Below, one piece after another: positions 1 to 11,111 of a stretch of 64,000 nt of DNA. The stretch's first letter is position 1, and each line of letters starts with the position of its first letter. Below the pieces are notes generated by a model that saw only the letters and a program-made list of their open reading frames with translations, had not been told where the DNA came from and ran no database searches. The translations under genes and the position numbers were made by a program. Source of the stretch: Plantago major (taxonomy: Eukaryota > Streptophyta > Magnoliopsida > Lamiales > Plantaginaceae); the NCBI GenBank assembly GCA_026545765.1, contig CM048841.1, positions 1,702,512 to 1,766,511 on the forward strand, read 5' to 3'.

Positions 1-47
1 GAAGTAAGTATTATATATACATTTGTAGAACATAACTTAAGATAAGT

Positions 48-97
<50 letters not shown>

Positions 98-149
98 TGA
101 ATTGTCTAATACATTTATGTATTCTTCTATAATTCATTGATAACTGCAG

Positions 150-1649
150 GTTGTGGCCTCAGCAATCTTCAGACGACTTGCATGAGATTTTCAAGCTTAG
201 GAGGGAGTTGCCAGGCCAGGGAGGCGAACAGTGGAGAAAACTCAAGCCTGAGACGAAGCACTTCTACTTTGATGAGCTTCGGGTAAGCTTAAATGTTACA
301 ATTTATTGTGGTAAATGCTACAATGCTTTATTTGTTATTCTATCGATTAATGAACTAGTTTACTAATTTGTGTGGTATGTTAGCCACTTACTTGGGTGAT
401 ATGTTAGTCACCATTGTGTTAGTAAATTCTAGGACAATTTGTGTGGTATGTTAGCCACTTACTTGAGTGATATGTTAGTCACCATTGTGTTAGTAAATTC
501 TAGGACAATTTGTGTGGTATGTTAGCCACTTACTTGGGTGATATGTTAGTCACCATTGTGTTAGTAAATTTTAGGACAATTTGTGTGGTATGTTAGCCAC
601 TTACTTGGGTGAAATGCACCATTGTTTATCTTGAAATTGTAACCTTGGGGCATTAATTTTTAATTTGAATGGAATTGGAATGTAGAAAAAATACTACATT
701 CCGACTGGCCTTATTCCCAAGATGTGGCCTGTTTTCGAGAGTTTGGGCTCTGATCTGTATAGGCATATGGTGGCTGACATGAAAAAATACCGAGAAAAAG
801 GAAAGCCACAAGATATAGCCATTGGGGACGAAGAGTGGGCTATGTGGCTAGAATATTGAGACTTACAACCGTCGAGGATCAGTCCTTCAAACAAAGTGAA
901 CCAGGTTGACCGAGCATGAGATGGTAAGGGCTCTGCCGGTCACGAGTCATTGTCATCGACGATGATGTCTGAAGTATATATATGTGTGTTGACATAACAT
1001 GATTTGTACACATGTGTATTGCTTTCATTTATACCAATTTACCACTTGTTTGCATTCCTACCAACTTACTAACTACTTGTTGCAATATATAATGTTCTTT
1101 AACTGAACCAAAACAAACCCAAGACTTGCCTAAAGGAAATGAAGAGGGGGAAGCTGAAGAACGACATTTGGGTGGACGAGAAGTCCGAGCTTATTGCGGT
1201 ATGCGTATTTGCTAAGTGTCACATTTGTATATGCATGTGTATTATAAATTAAATATGAAATTGTAGCTCATTTCGTATACACTTGACTATTACAGAGTGA
1301 GGTGGAGCGGATCATTGCGGAGAGGCTGCTTGAGGGTGAGGAGTTGTCCGTGGAAGAACAAGACCGGATCTTTCTACAGGTCAACCCACCCGACAACAAG
1401 GGTCGGGTTTATGGTCTTGGTAGTTTGGGCGAGACACTGGCGGATAAGAGCTTCTCCGTGTCCCAGCAATCTCAGGGACATGGTGGTGTTTACACACAGG
1501 TGCAGGTCGAGCAGATGGTGAATGAAGCAGTGACTCCTCTCCATAATGAGATTGAAACTCTCAGGGATGAGCAGGCTCGAATGAATCAGATGGTCGAAGA
1601 GCTCTGCCGCTTGTATATGAGCCAGAATACCCCCGGCCCCTCGTCTTAG
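150..1649 (+). pseudogene. En/Spm-type plant transposase (Transposase_24-like), degenerate, 3' part
   Basis: Four exon-like blocks can be read: about 150-282 (ending QWRKLKPETKHFYFDELR before a GTAAGC donor), about 686-973 (KMWPVFESLGSDLYRHMV and following), about 1123-1198 (KLKNDIWVDEKSELIA) and about 1297-1649. The last holds a GRVYGLGS block, seen in plant En/Spm-associated proteins, followed by a C-terminal heptad-like helix (residues around EIETLRDEQARMNQMVEE). In the second block the reading frame is broken by TGA at the position of the expected Trp of an EYWD motif near 857 and by a second TGA near 918. Both could be TGG-to-TGA changes. The coding sequence runs in from before the window. 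The family call rests on motif memory only; that it is a pseudogene is seen directly. Confidence 0.65.
365..625 (+). repeat. 71-bp tandem repeat, about 3.6 copies
   Basis: Copies start at 365, 436, 507 and 578, exactly 71 bp apart, each opening AATTTGTGTGGTATGTTAGC. The last copy breaks down after about 610. The array sits in what would be an intron of the CACTA transposase, and copies differ by only one or two bases, so it is young. Confidence 0.95.
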
Positions 1650-1867
1650 TTGCTGGTGTTGTTTTGGATACTATGCTACTTTTTACTTTGTTGGATATTT
1701 GGATTTCTATTCGGATATGTAGACTTTATTTTGGATAATTTGTTTTTGACGAATCTTTGTTGTTAATTAATGCGATTTCCCCTTTGAGACATATCACTAT
1801 TATATTGGTTGAAAAAACAGGTGAAATTATAAAATAATTTAAAAAAAAAAATGAAAAAAAAACAGTG

Positions 1868-2160
1868 GTTTAGCAACGGATAATTATCCGTCGCTAAACA
1901 ACGAATTAGGGCATGCTAGCCTTAAATCGTTTAGCGACGGATAACTATCCGTGATTTTTAGAGACGGATAATTATCCATCCCAAATGGCAACGGAGGGTC
2001 AACGCCCTATCCGTCGCGAATTAGCGACGGATAACGCTCCGTCGCTAATTCGCCTTAGAGACGCCCGTCATTAAGACGGGCGTCTATCCGTCGCTAAGGA
2101 TCGGCAGGGGGTTTAGCGACGGATAATTCCGTCGCTAAACCCCTGTTTTTTTTTGTAGTG
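1868..2160. repeat. CACTA subterminal palindrome field and terminus
   Basis: At least seven occurrences of GCGACGGATAA or its complement TTATCCGTCGC lie in both orientations. Adjacent pairs form near-perfect hairpins, for example around 1869-1900, 2011-2045 and 2110-2140. In characterised CACTA elements such subterminal arrays are transposase binding sites. The terminal CACTAC (complement) closes the array at 2160. Confidence 0.8.
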
Positions 2161-4155
2161 GTATATACAAGTCGGGTCGGGTTACATTTCTATATAAAAT
2201 GGAATCGTTGAGTAAAACAAACATAAACTGGAATCGCCTTTTTCCCATACGATCAAATTTATCTAACAAAATTACAAACAATAGCTAAAATCCAAGAAAA
2301 AGAAAAAGTGTAGTACTATAATTATTTACCTTTAATTTTTTCGTCCGGAAAATTAATACATCTGCGAAGATGTATGAAAATGGAAGGAAACAAAAGCTAA
2401 TAAATAGGTAAACATAGTCGGTGATATCAGGCCTATAATAGGAGCAAGTAATTTCCTTATTTGGCCACAACCCTGGGTGTGAATTCCGAAAATTTTCAAA
2501 TGGACTACATATATACTAAAAAAATTGGAAGCTCGAGGTGCGGCCGCACCCCCTCCGTTCGCCTCTGCAACTCGTGAATAGTAACTTAATTTAACAATTA
2601 TAGTTGAATGTAATATTAAACACGACTACGTAGCTAAATTTGAAGTTGATTAAATTGGAAGATACAAATCTATTTTTGATGACGTTGAAGTTGAAAATGG
2701 TCTAGTGAGGAAATATTATAAGTGGACTGGTGTTCAATTATTTTGTGTGAATTAAGCAGTATTTTATTTTCTAGATCATACCTATAATTGGCAAAGTTGG
2801 AAGTCTCGATTGTTGACAATAATTAGGCAGATGCCAATTGTTATCAATAATAGTCATTCTCAATAATAGTCATAGTAACTACTACGACTGTTTTGGATCC
2901 TTCTAATTTCTAGTACTATAAAAGATGAACATGTTCCAATCAATAATGCTTTGATGTCCAAACGAAGCCATAATTCTATGCAAATCTCACTGCCACTCAT
3001 ATTACGTTTCCTCGACACCTAGATTTCTCACTTCCATCCAATTAAATCCAATTTAAAATGAAGTAAGTATCCCGATAAACGGATTTATAAAGAATAAAAA
3101 GATGAACAAATATTACAATTATATCCTAACATTAAAGATTCTCATTAAGAACATCGTCGATAAATATGCATAAGAAAAAGTTATATAAAATCTTGGGATC
3201 CCTAAAATGTTACCTCGTAAAACATTACTGATATCGTTCACACATTATATGTATATTTAATAACATCGATATGTCTCTTATGATTAATGCAACTTTGTGT
3301 AGGACTGCATATGTGTAGGACTTCAAAATTAGTACAACATATACATGAATAATACAAGAACTGCATATGTGTAGGACTTCAAGAGATTTCAAATTATATC
3401 CTAGATGAAGCTAAAAAATAGTCATCCGGTAAGTGTGTTTTGGAGATATTGTACTATGTACTACTCCTCACAATCACACAATAAGTTTGTACCTATAGTG
3501 GTGCTACACAAGTTGGAGCCTGAATGCGAACTCGAATAGGTTGCCTGAATGAGAATTAGAATAGGTCCGTTTGATAATGTGTTCGAGTCGACTTTGAGTC
3601 TCATTATGACTTTATTTTACTTATTGAGCTAATTACGCTCGTTCTATTAAATTTTTAAAAATCTTTATATGTATTTTTGTATAACGTGCTCGAGCTCGAT
3701 TCGACTAAAGTACGGATCAAGTGAGTGATAAAACTTAATTAGTAGTATGAATCTAACTCGATCGAGCTAGTAATTAAAATTAGATACTATCATTCAACAT
3801 CACTATTTGTACTCACATCAGGGGCACAGCTCCATTTATTGATCAAAACGGGACAGCAAAGCACAACACGGTGTTTAGCACATAAAACAAAACTAAAATT
3901 GACACGCGCCTAATTTAATTGTGATTATGTCTGGTAATAACATAAAAATGTATCTTGATTAGTGTGAATTTGTGGTTGCCAAAACAAAATACAGTATACT
4001 ATAGATACAGAAGGATTCGATGGGGGAAAGGCAGAAACAAAACATTTAATTTGATCCACTGATATGAAGCCACATTGCATTTCTGTTAAAAGTAACAATC
4101 GTGGTGTTTTTGCAATTTCGAGCTCGAGCTGAATTTTAAAGTCGATACATATTAG
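2161..4155. other. AT-rich intergenic region, no gene seen
   Basis: No coding signal is evident. A small direct repeat, ACTGCATATGTGTAGGACTT, occurs near 3303 and again near 3361. A stretch around 3500-3780 rich in CTCGAGCTCG-type words resembles degenerate dispersed plant repeats, but I cannot classify it. Confidence 0.6.
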
Positions 4156-4157
4156 TA

Positions 4158-5188
4158 CCTCCGTCCCAGAACAAATGTCACATTTGCTTTAGGGCACGAA
4201 GATTAATGTTCATTGTAAATGTTAGGGACAAATGCACATGGTTGTAAATGTGTTGTAAATGTTGTCAAAAATGAAAATGTGACATTTGTAGTGGGATATA
4301 TATATATATATGGGTAAAACCGGATTAGTCAATAGTCAAAGTCTAGGTCGTAGGGAGTCCGTCAGAGCGTAGGTCTGATACTTCCTAAATCGTCTAGCCT
4401 TAGTTCGAAGTCCTTTTTGTAGAATTTAGTCCGACCACAGTTTGGGATCCGCCAAGGAATAGGAGGTAGTCAGTATAGTCCTTTAATAGCAATGGGTCCG
4501 TCAGATTAATAAGACCGTTCCTGAGTGATGCCGCCAGATGGACACTTTTAGATGCTTGTTATGTAAAGAAGAATAGAAGAGGTTAGACCCTTTTTGGGCC
4601 GGCCTGCCTTAGACAGTCCGGGCTAAGATTTAACTAGTTTGGAGGCGGATCAAGCTAGGGCTCAGACCTCAAAACTTAGAGAGTGAATTATTGTGAAGTT
4701 GTTACGTACCTTAATGAGGAGTAAATGCCCTTTATTTATAATGTTGAGCTCTGGGGACAAACTCTCTGACATCCCGGAGCTTGGTCGTCTTGGTGGTAGG
4801 TTGACACGTGGCCCCAGAGATAGGTGGCGTGTTGGACTCACGCTGATATTCAGGACAAGACCAGAATCAGTCCGTTCATATACTCCAAACGGACGGAATG
4901 AATGGACGGACTCATTTTATGTTTGTCTTGATTCAGAAGCTTTCCCTTGGAGAACGGATACGTTCGTGGTGAGGAATGTGGGAGGTTGGTCCGCCCCATC
5001 ATTCACCCTGGAATCTTGATAATAAGAAGTGTTTTAGTGCCGGACCCAAGCTCTCGTGGACGGACTCCTAGTGATGCATATGTATAGATCGTATTAAGTC
5101 GCCTTGGTTCGGCGAGAGTTACGGGCGGACTCATATGTATATATCAATATAAATGGAATATGTGACATTTGTTGTGGGATGGAGGGAG
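4158..5188. mobile_element. Stowaway-like (Tc1/mariner) MITE, split by an LTR
   Basis: The left terminus CCTCCGTCCCAGAACAAATG at 4158 and the right terminus ending GGGATGGAGGGAG at 5188 are inverted complements, each flanked by TA (4156-4157 and 5189-5190), the Stowaway target. The inner part of the right terminus (GTGACATTTGT..TGGGAT) also occurs at 4279-4297 beside a TA microsatellite, so the right end was locally duplicated before or with the insertion of the solo LTR at 4311-5146. Without the LTR and its target duplication the element would be about 190 bp. Confidence 0.75.
4311..5146 (-). mobile_element. Solo LTR of a retrotransposon, nested in the MITE
   Basis: The segment begins TG (4311) and ends CA (5146) and is flanked by identical 5-bp ATATA (4306-4310 and 5147-5151). 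That duplication is weak evidence alone because the target is a TA repeat. On the minus strand a TATAAATA box (4733-4740) is followed by a GC-richer transcribed-looking region, as in an LTR promoter. No gag-pol and no second LTR are present, so recombination between two LTRs is the likely origin. Many words of the GTCCG/CGGAC type give it a composition unlike its neighbours. Confidence 0.65.
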
Positions 5189-5191
5189 TAA

Positions 5192-5303
5192 GGCTCTGCT
5201 CTTTCAACTGCAATTTTCTAAACTGAACTGAATTGTAGTATAAAATATAACTAAGCAGAACAGAACTGAACTGAATAAGTTTTCAGTTGAAGAGAACAGA
5301 GCC
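5192..5303. mobile_element. Tourist-like (PIF/Harbinger) MITE, copy A
   Basis: This 112-bp element has inverted termini GGCTCTGCTCTTTCAACTG and CAGTTGAAGAGAACAGAGCC and a 3-bp TAA target duplication (5189-5191, 5304-5306). Copy B at 32488-32605 is nearly the same sequence, with a TTA duplication. Terminus and TWA target fit the PIF/Harbinger superfamily. It landed exactly on the TA flank of the Stowaway-like element. Confidence 0.85.
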
Positions 5304-7011
5304 TAATTGAATTAGAGTTGAGTTTTGAATTTTATAGTCTTTGATGTATGATAACTAATATCACAATTCAACATCAAAGAAGTATAGTATATTAGTGGGA
5401 CATATAGTAGTCGTTGAATTGTGGGACGGAGGGAGTAATTAAGTTTTGAATTTTATAGTCTTTGACGTTTTGAATTTTATAGTAATTGAATTAGTAGGAT
5501 ATTTAAATTTTAAAGTATTGAGTTTTGAAGTTGACGAATGATAATTAAATCCGAACAATATACTATATAATGGATGAATAAACATAAAAATTTGCATAAA
5601 ATTCAATTCAAGTTTGGTCCGATTTTCAATAATTAGATTTCTCTTTCTACCTAAAGATGAAAAGGGGCTACTTATTTTTATCCACGTGTTGAATCTATGT
5701 ACTAAAGCTGGACAGACTATTTACCAGTTTCTATCTCCGGAAAGCTGTTTCAATTATAATAATAAAATAAAAATAAAATAAGTCCTAGGGTTTCTTCGTG
5801 GACTCGCCAACTTATGCCAATTTCTATGCTTCAAAGCATAACAAAAGGAAAACTTCATTATAATAACCACTTTTAACTTTTAAGTGATGGATATATATTG
5901 AAAAACTAATCCCCACCTGATGGAGTCAGGATAAAAATTAATTATGAACTGATAAATTTCCGTTCAAAAACTAAACAATACTTATATTGAAAAATATCGT
6001 TATCATAAACTTCTTACGCACCATTTTAAAACAGAATAAAAAACTAAACTAGATTCAATTAGCTGACAATTAAGCAAATTCTTTGATATTTATAGTTGAG
6101 GTTATGCCTTTTCCACTCAAGACTTCAATATTTTCATCACAATGCTTTGGACCAACATGCTAAAATCTCATATTTAAAGGTGATATGTGTGAAAAATAAA
6201 GAAGGTCATTTTGGTTTTTTCACATAAATTAAAATATAAGTTTGTTATCAGTATATTCTTGAGTAATATAGAGAAATATTAAGTAAACAAGAAAATAGAA
6301 GTAACTAAACTTGAATCTACTAGATATCATGAAAAGGATTACCTAGAATGATAAATATTTTGGAAAAAGAAATTGAAACTTGAAGTGACAAATTAAAATG
6401 GAGGCGGGAAAAATTCATTTTTGGTACCTTAACAGTTATCGTTTTGGTACCTTTAGTTGTGACTGTCCAATTTTTATACCTTATGTTTTATTTGTCCAAT
6501 TTTGGTCCTCCGTTAGTCAAACTTAACAAAACCGTTAATTTTGACCGAATTAGTAAGAATTAGCGTGAATTAGTCGATTTTTCGTCAAATTGGCACGTGA
6601 ACTACATGCGCTCTTAATAATATATAATAAATTTTAATTAAAAAAATTCATGATCAATGAAAAATCAACTAATATTAATAAAAAATTATTAAATTGTAAT
6701 AAAATATTAATAAATTTTAATTTTAAAAATTAATTCATGATAAATGGAGGATCGTAATATTAATAAAAAATTTATTAATATTAATAAAATATCAATAAAT
6801 TTTTAATTAAAAAAATTAAATCATGATCAATGGAAAGTCGACTAATATTAATAATAAATTATTAATATTAATAAAATATTAATTATTTTTTAATTAATAT
6901 TTAATAATATTTTATTAAGAGCGTGTGGAAAATTATTACTACTAGATAATTATGGTTGACATTGTCTTAAGAGGATTGCCAACCAAGTTTCAAATAGTAA
7001 ATCATTAATTA
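5304..7011. other. Repeat-rich intergenic region with MITE remnants
   Basis: No gene seen. A lone Stowaway-type right end (GTGGGACGGAGGGAGTA) lies near 5420-5436 with a degenerate partner. From about 6400 to 6600 is a low-copy-looking block with words such as TTTTGGTACC and GTCCAATTTT, common at the edges of plant DNA elements. The AT-rich block at 6603-6928 is listed separately. Confidence 0.6.
6603..6928. repeat. AT-rich tandem block bounded by inverted arms
   Basis: Three degenerate copies of a unit of roughly 110 bp, each with a CATGATCAATGGA-like word followed by AATATTAATAAAA runs, are bounded by CATGCGCTCTTAATAATAT on the left and its approximate complement ATTTTATTAAGAGCGTGTGG on the right. 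The whole block can fold back on itself. No coding capacity is seen. Confidence 0.6.
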
Positions 7012-7111
7012 GGCTCTGTTATTTTCAACTGAAAACTCGTTCAGTTCAGTTTCCTTCGATTCGCCTTGATTCGACTTTCTTGATTCGACTCTCTTAAGTT
7101 CATTAAATTCA

Positions 7112-7151
<40 letters not shown>

Positions 7152-7806
7152 TTATCATTTATTTACACAACCCATCTTTTGTACGAGGAAAATAAGAAAA
7201 TTTATCCAATTGAGATATTTTCAACCTTTTTCTTTCTTTCTTTTTAACACGACTTTTAGTAGATCAATGAAATAAAAAGTATAGTTACGATTCGAATTAC
7301 CCTTATTTTCTACCGTAAAAGTTGAGTTAAGATAAGAAACTACTGGAACCTAAGAGTACCATTCAAACTGGTTCACATACTTTGTACATACATCTCTAAC
7401 AAAAAATCGACATGTTCTTTTATTGGAAGATATTAGAACAATAGAAGTAAACTCAGAAGCATACGTTGAGTTTTTTCTCAAACTTAATAAATAAAAAACA
7501 AGTTATACCAAAATAAAGTCAAACCAAACTCTACAAATTACGCACAAAAAAGTGTAAAACAAAGTTATGTTAGTCAAATATACTTAATTTATTTTTATAA
7601 TATAATTTTATTATATTCTTTTGTCGTGTAATTTGCGAGTAATTACAGTCAACGTCCAGAAAAAAGTCTCCTTACGAATTTATTAATGGACCGGATGTAG
7701 TATTCATTATTATTAAAAAATGGGACAAATGTAATTTCTTGATTCGTTTGATTCAGCCGATTCGATGGTTCCTGCTTCAAGAATTTCAATTTGAAAAGAA
7801 TGAGCC
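7012..7806. mobile_element. 795-bp long relative of the Tourist-like MITE family
   Basis: The left end GGCTCTGTTATTTTCAACTG matches the termini of the small Tourist-like copies. The right end, read on the minus strand from 7806, is GGCTCATTCTTTTCAAATTG. Both are flanked by TTA (7009-7011, 7807-7809). Subterminal GATTCG words recur at both ends. An (ATT)n microsatellite lies at about 7109-7150. There is no transposase reading frame, so the element is non-autonomous. It extends the family to a longer form, which may retain more of the parental element. Confidence 0.65.
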
Positions 7807-8531
7807 TTAGTCTACTTCTAAAGTACACAGCAAGAAACTGGAAAAATGGAGCCGGCAGCCAGGCACAGCGACCCTGATCAGGGACATTGAAGGCGTAAAG
7901 TACATGTGGAGAATATTAGGCTGTTTGGCTCGCCATTATAGCTCATACATCATATTAAACTTCGAGTATAGTCAGCAAGATTTAGGAAACCAGGAGTTAC
8001 ACCTCCAACTCGAAAGAGCCATCAGTATAACTCTATATATAAGTCCAGCATACCTGAGTTGGAGAAAGAACAACACTGCGCGACAGAGCAAGAGCCTGTA
8101 TGCAATGCAATTGTGGTGAATATGCAGATCACCTTTGTTAAAAGCAATCTGTCTTTCAGACATTCAGTAATCCTAACGCAGTAACGCAGACAAGATCTCA
8201 GAATTTTCCCCAGAAATTTTGGAAGCAGCTTCTATGATTACAAAAATCATCAGACATACTGAAGTCCCAGATATGTACTGAGTCTACCGACCTGAGTGGT
8301 AAACAAACTCAGAGCAAAATGTTCCTGGTCCAACTTGAGATTTTTAAATATTGTAAAAATTTGAAATTAACTCACTACTTTATCACATAATTAAGTGCAT
8401 GCAGCAAAACTGGAAACTCTTCCAGTGATATCATTTTATCCACCCGTTGAAGGAGAATGATGCGGGCAGACCTGGAAAAGAACTTCCTTTGTCAGCAACT
8501 CAGCATATTCTTGAAGTCGTATTGTTGATCA

Positions 8532-11039
8532 TTACCTGACTGTGAATGTGATTGTCTTCCCGAGAACAAAGAAAGCCAGGGAAAGTTCAGTGAAGAATAT
8601 TGTGTTAATGAGCAACCGATCAACCAACCATCCGAAAATGGTGAACCCACCAGTGTTGGACTGTACATATGTAACTGCAAAACGGAAGAAGTAAATTATC
8701 TGCTGAACCCACACAAAATAACTAAGCGAGATGCTGATTCTACCTAATAACCTAATTTAGCCTATCAGTCAGTAAACAGGATGAACAGCTATCACCTCAC
8801 ATGAAGAGAGAGCCACGAAACAACAATTGATTCTTTTCTAGAATGGAAAGCCAACTTACTCATGACTCTCTACAAGATTTGGATAACTAGATAAATGGCT
8901 AGTCTTAAAATTATTACTATAGAGAAGTATGCACAAATTTCAGAAAGTATGCCCGTGGAGTTTCGATACAGTTTGGTCGTAACATGGAGTACTTGAGTAA
9001 GACTTGTGTATAAAATAACTTACCAAAGGCTTGTCTCTTCTGATATGTTGTAGAAGAGGTCAAGTTTTCATTTGCAGGGAAGGGTATGCAATCAGCAGAT
9101 TCCAAATCACTTTCTGAATAATTAACAGTTAATGAACCCACGGGATGAGATAAGTCAGCATTTGCTCCACGCTCTGAGCCGTCATTAGCATTGCAAGTAA
9201 CCAAAGCATGCCATCTACTGGCAACTGAACCAAGACCTTGGGCTCTATGTGATATCTTAGCAGCTGCAGTTATACAAAGAACTATTCCGACTAACTGAAC
9301 AATAGATAGTACCTGCATAGAAAGTGTTGGGTGAGTAATCGACTAATCAGATATACTTGTGATATTCTGTGACTGGAAACAGATACTTTCGAAACATGTT
9401 AGTTAAATCAAGTCTTTTCTTGTGTACACAAACAAGTTTTGTAAAATAAATGTCACTTCTCAAGTAACTGAACAGAGACAGAACAACCACATCATTCTTA
9501 CTCAATATTGTCACTTTGTCACAAGATATACACGTAACAGAAACATAAATTGAAGGATTCAAAAAAATCACATGAACTAACTAATAGATGCCAGATCTTC
9601 CAAAGAGTTAGCTTTTATGGTCAGTGAAGCAGTAAGTGTTTATAGAAAGAGTCAAAGCGAAAACATACCCCAAAATCGCCTCCATTGATCAAGTTGATGA
9701 CACTTTGATTCTCAGTTGTCCTCAACAATGTCATAAACTGACTAGCTGTGACAGTTAAAAACTGCAGAAGAAGAAACATCCTGAACCGGTGACTTATTTT
9801 CGATAAGCCATAAGTCAGACTCATATGCTCCTCAATATAAACTGAAACATCCAAATCATTCTCCAGGAACTTCCCAAAATTCTCAAAGTGTATCACTTGC
9901 AAATTGCCAACCAAATTAAACAACGCACACCCAGCCAGAAAGACCAGTGTGGTATACGACCAAGATGATATACTAGCAACAAACAATATGCTAGATGACC
10001 ACCACGGATCACGATGCAAATAAATAATCCGTGTCAATTCACGCGTGACCTTCAGGCAAAAGCAGACCCCAAACCAGAACCCCAACAAGCAGTAAAAAAC
10101 CTGAACACAACATTGCAAAAATAAAATCAAGCTGCATCGAATCCATGAATACCGTCTGTTTTCTAAGTTAATTACAGTTGATCACTTAGTCCACACCACA
10201 GCCTTGTATCCCAAACTAATCTAACCATAGTAACATCATCAAATCAGCTAAATTAGAAACATTTCACATTTCATTTAATCAACACAAGTAACAAAGGACG
10301 GTGTTAAATCGAGATCAAAGATCAATCGTGTTTGTATTAGGAAAGATTACACAATTGATTTTTCCAATCTTTTCTGATATAAACACGATTGCTCTCAATG
10401 TAACTAGAATCTGAGATAAAGAAAGGTTGGATAAAATTAACCTAATCAACATTATCAAGTTAATCAAATTAGAAACATTTCACATGCCATTTAATCAACA
10501 CAAGTAGTTAAAGTAAATGGTGGTGTAAATCGAGAGCAACATTTGTTATATAGAGAGCAACCGTCCTTTCCTAATATAAACATAAACGTGATTGCTCTTT
10601 AATGTAACAAATGTGCTCTCGATTTAACACCACACGTAAACAAATCACTCACTCGAATCTTCCGAACGTACTGCTTCCGGAACTGCGCCAAGCGTCCCTG
10701 GCACCGATTAACAAACAGAGCCTTCCTGACACCGTACTTTTGGAGGTTCCTCGACACGCAGAGAAGTGAAACGGCGGCAACCACCGCTCGGGAGACGATG
10801 ATTTCTACGTCGAAGGTCTCGATCTCGAACTTGTCGCAGTCGGAGCACCGCGAGTACTCGACGGAGAGAATCGGCACCGCTACGGCGAAGATGCAGAAGA
10901 CGAGCCAGGAGAGAACGGCGCGAGGGAAAGTGTACTGGCAGAAACCGAGAACGGCGAGGAAGCTCTCGAGTCTGGTCAGGGAGTCGTCGAGGTCCGAATC
11001 GGAGGGTTGTAGGAGAGGGAGCTGAGCTGAAGCAGCCAT
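8532..11039 (-). CDS. Gustatory-receptor-like membrane protein (DUF3537 family)
   Basis: Four coding exons join in frame: 11039-10653, 10100-9669, 9312-9024 and 8674-8532, giving about 416 residues. The start is the ATG at 11039 (MAASAQLPLLQPSDSD); an in-frame ATG lies upstream at 11111 but is less likely. The protein has several hydrophobic segments and blocks typical of DUF3537, among them FRKQYVRKIR at the end of exon 1, HRDPWWSSSIL in exon 2, SHRAQGLGSVASRWHA and TSSTTYQKRQAF in exon 3, and VTYVQSNTGGFTIFGW with a C-terminal ELSLAFFVLGKTI in exon 4. Plant DUF3537 proteins are distant relatives of insect gustatory receptors, with seven predicted membrane spans. Their ligand and role are mostly unknown. 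The stop codon overlaps a possible donor (AG|GTAATG) at about 8533, so a 3'-UTR intron or an alternative C-terminus is possible, with an acceptor near 8471. Confidence 0.88.
10519..10633. mobile_element. Foldback MITE-like repeat in intron 1 of the DUF3537 gene
   Basis: TGGTGTAAATCGAGAGCAAC near 10521 is mirrored by GTGCTCTCGATTTAACACCA near 10613-10632, with a further internal pair (CCGTCCTTTCC, ATAAACGTGATTGCTC). A second, shorter relative covers about 10299-10400, opening GGTGTTAAATCGAGATC, and the two are preceded by the same TTTAATCAACACAAGTA words. The outer arm ends about 20 bp from the exon-1 donor. The superfamily is not recognised. Confidence 0.55.
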
Positions 11040-11111
11040 GGCAGTACGTACAAGCTGGTAAAGGTAATGTACAAGCTGGTGAAGCAGGTGGTGGTTAAGT
11101 GTCAGTGTCAC

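Larger units (their letters stand above)
1..2160 (+). mobile_element. 3' portion of a CACTA (En/Spm) DNA transposon
   Basis: The right terminus is visible: the sequence ends in GTAGTG at 2155-2160, the reverse complement of the CACTAC terminus of the En/Spm superfamily, just after a T-run. Inside it, 1868-2150 is a dense field of inverted and direct copies of a motif like TTTAGCGACGGATAA, typical of CACTA subterminal regions. Upstream are exons of an En/Spm-type plant transposase. The 3-bp target duplication would start with GTA at 2161, but the left end lies outside the window so it cannot be confirmed. The element is cut by the window edge and its coding region carries nonsense codons, so it looks dead. 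Confidence 0.85.

Noticed and set aside
4693-5019. Open frame of 108 codons (+)
   Set aside because: It lies wholly in the solo LTR, antisense to its TATA box, with no family resemblance.
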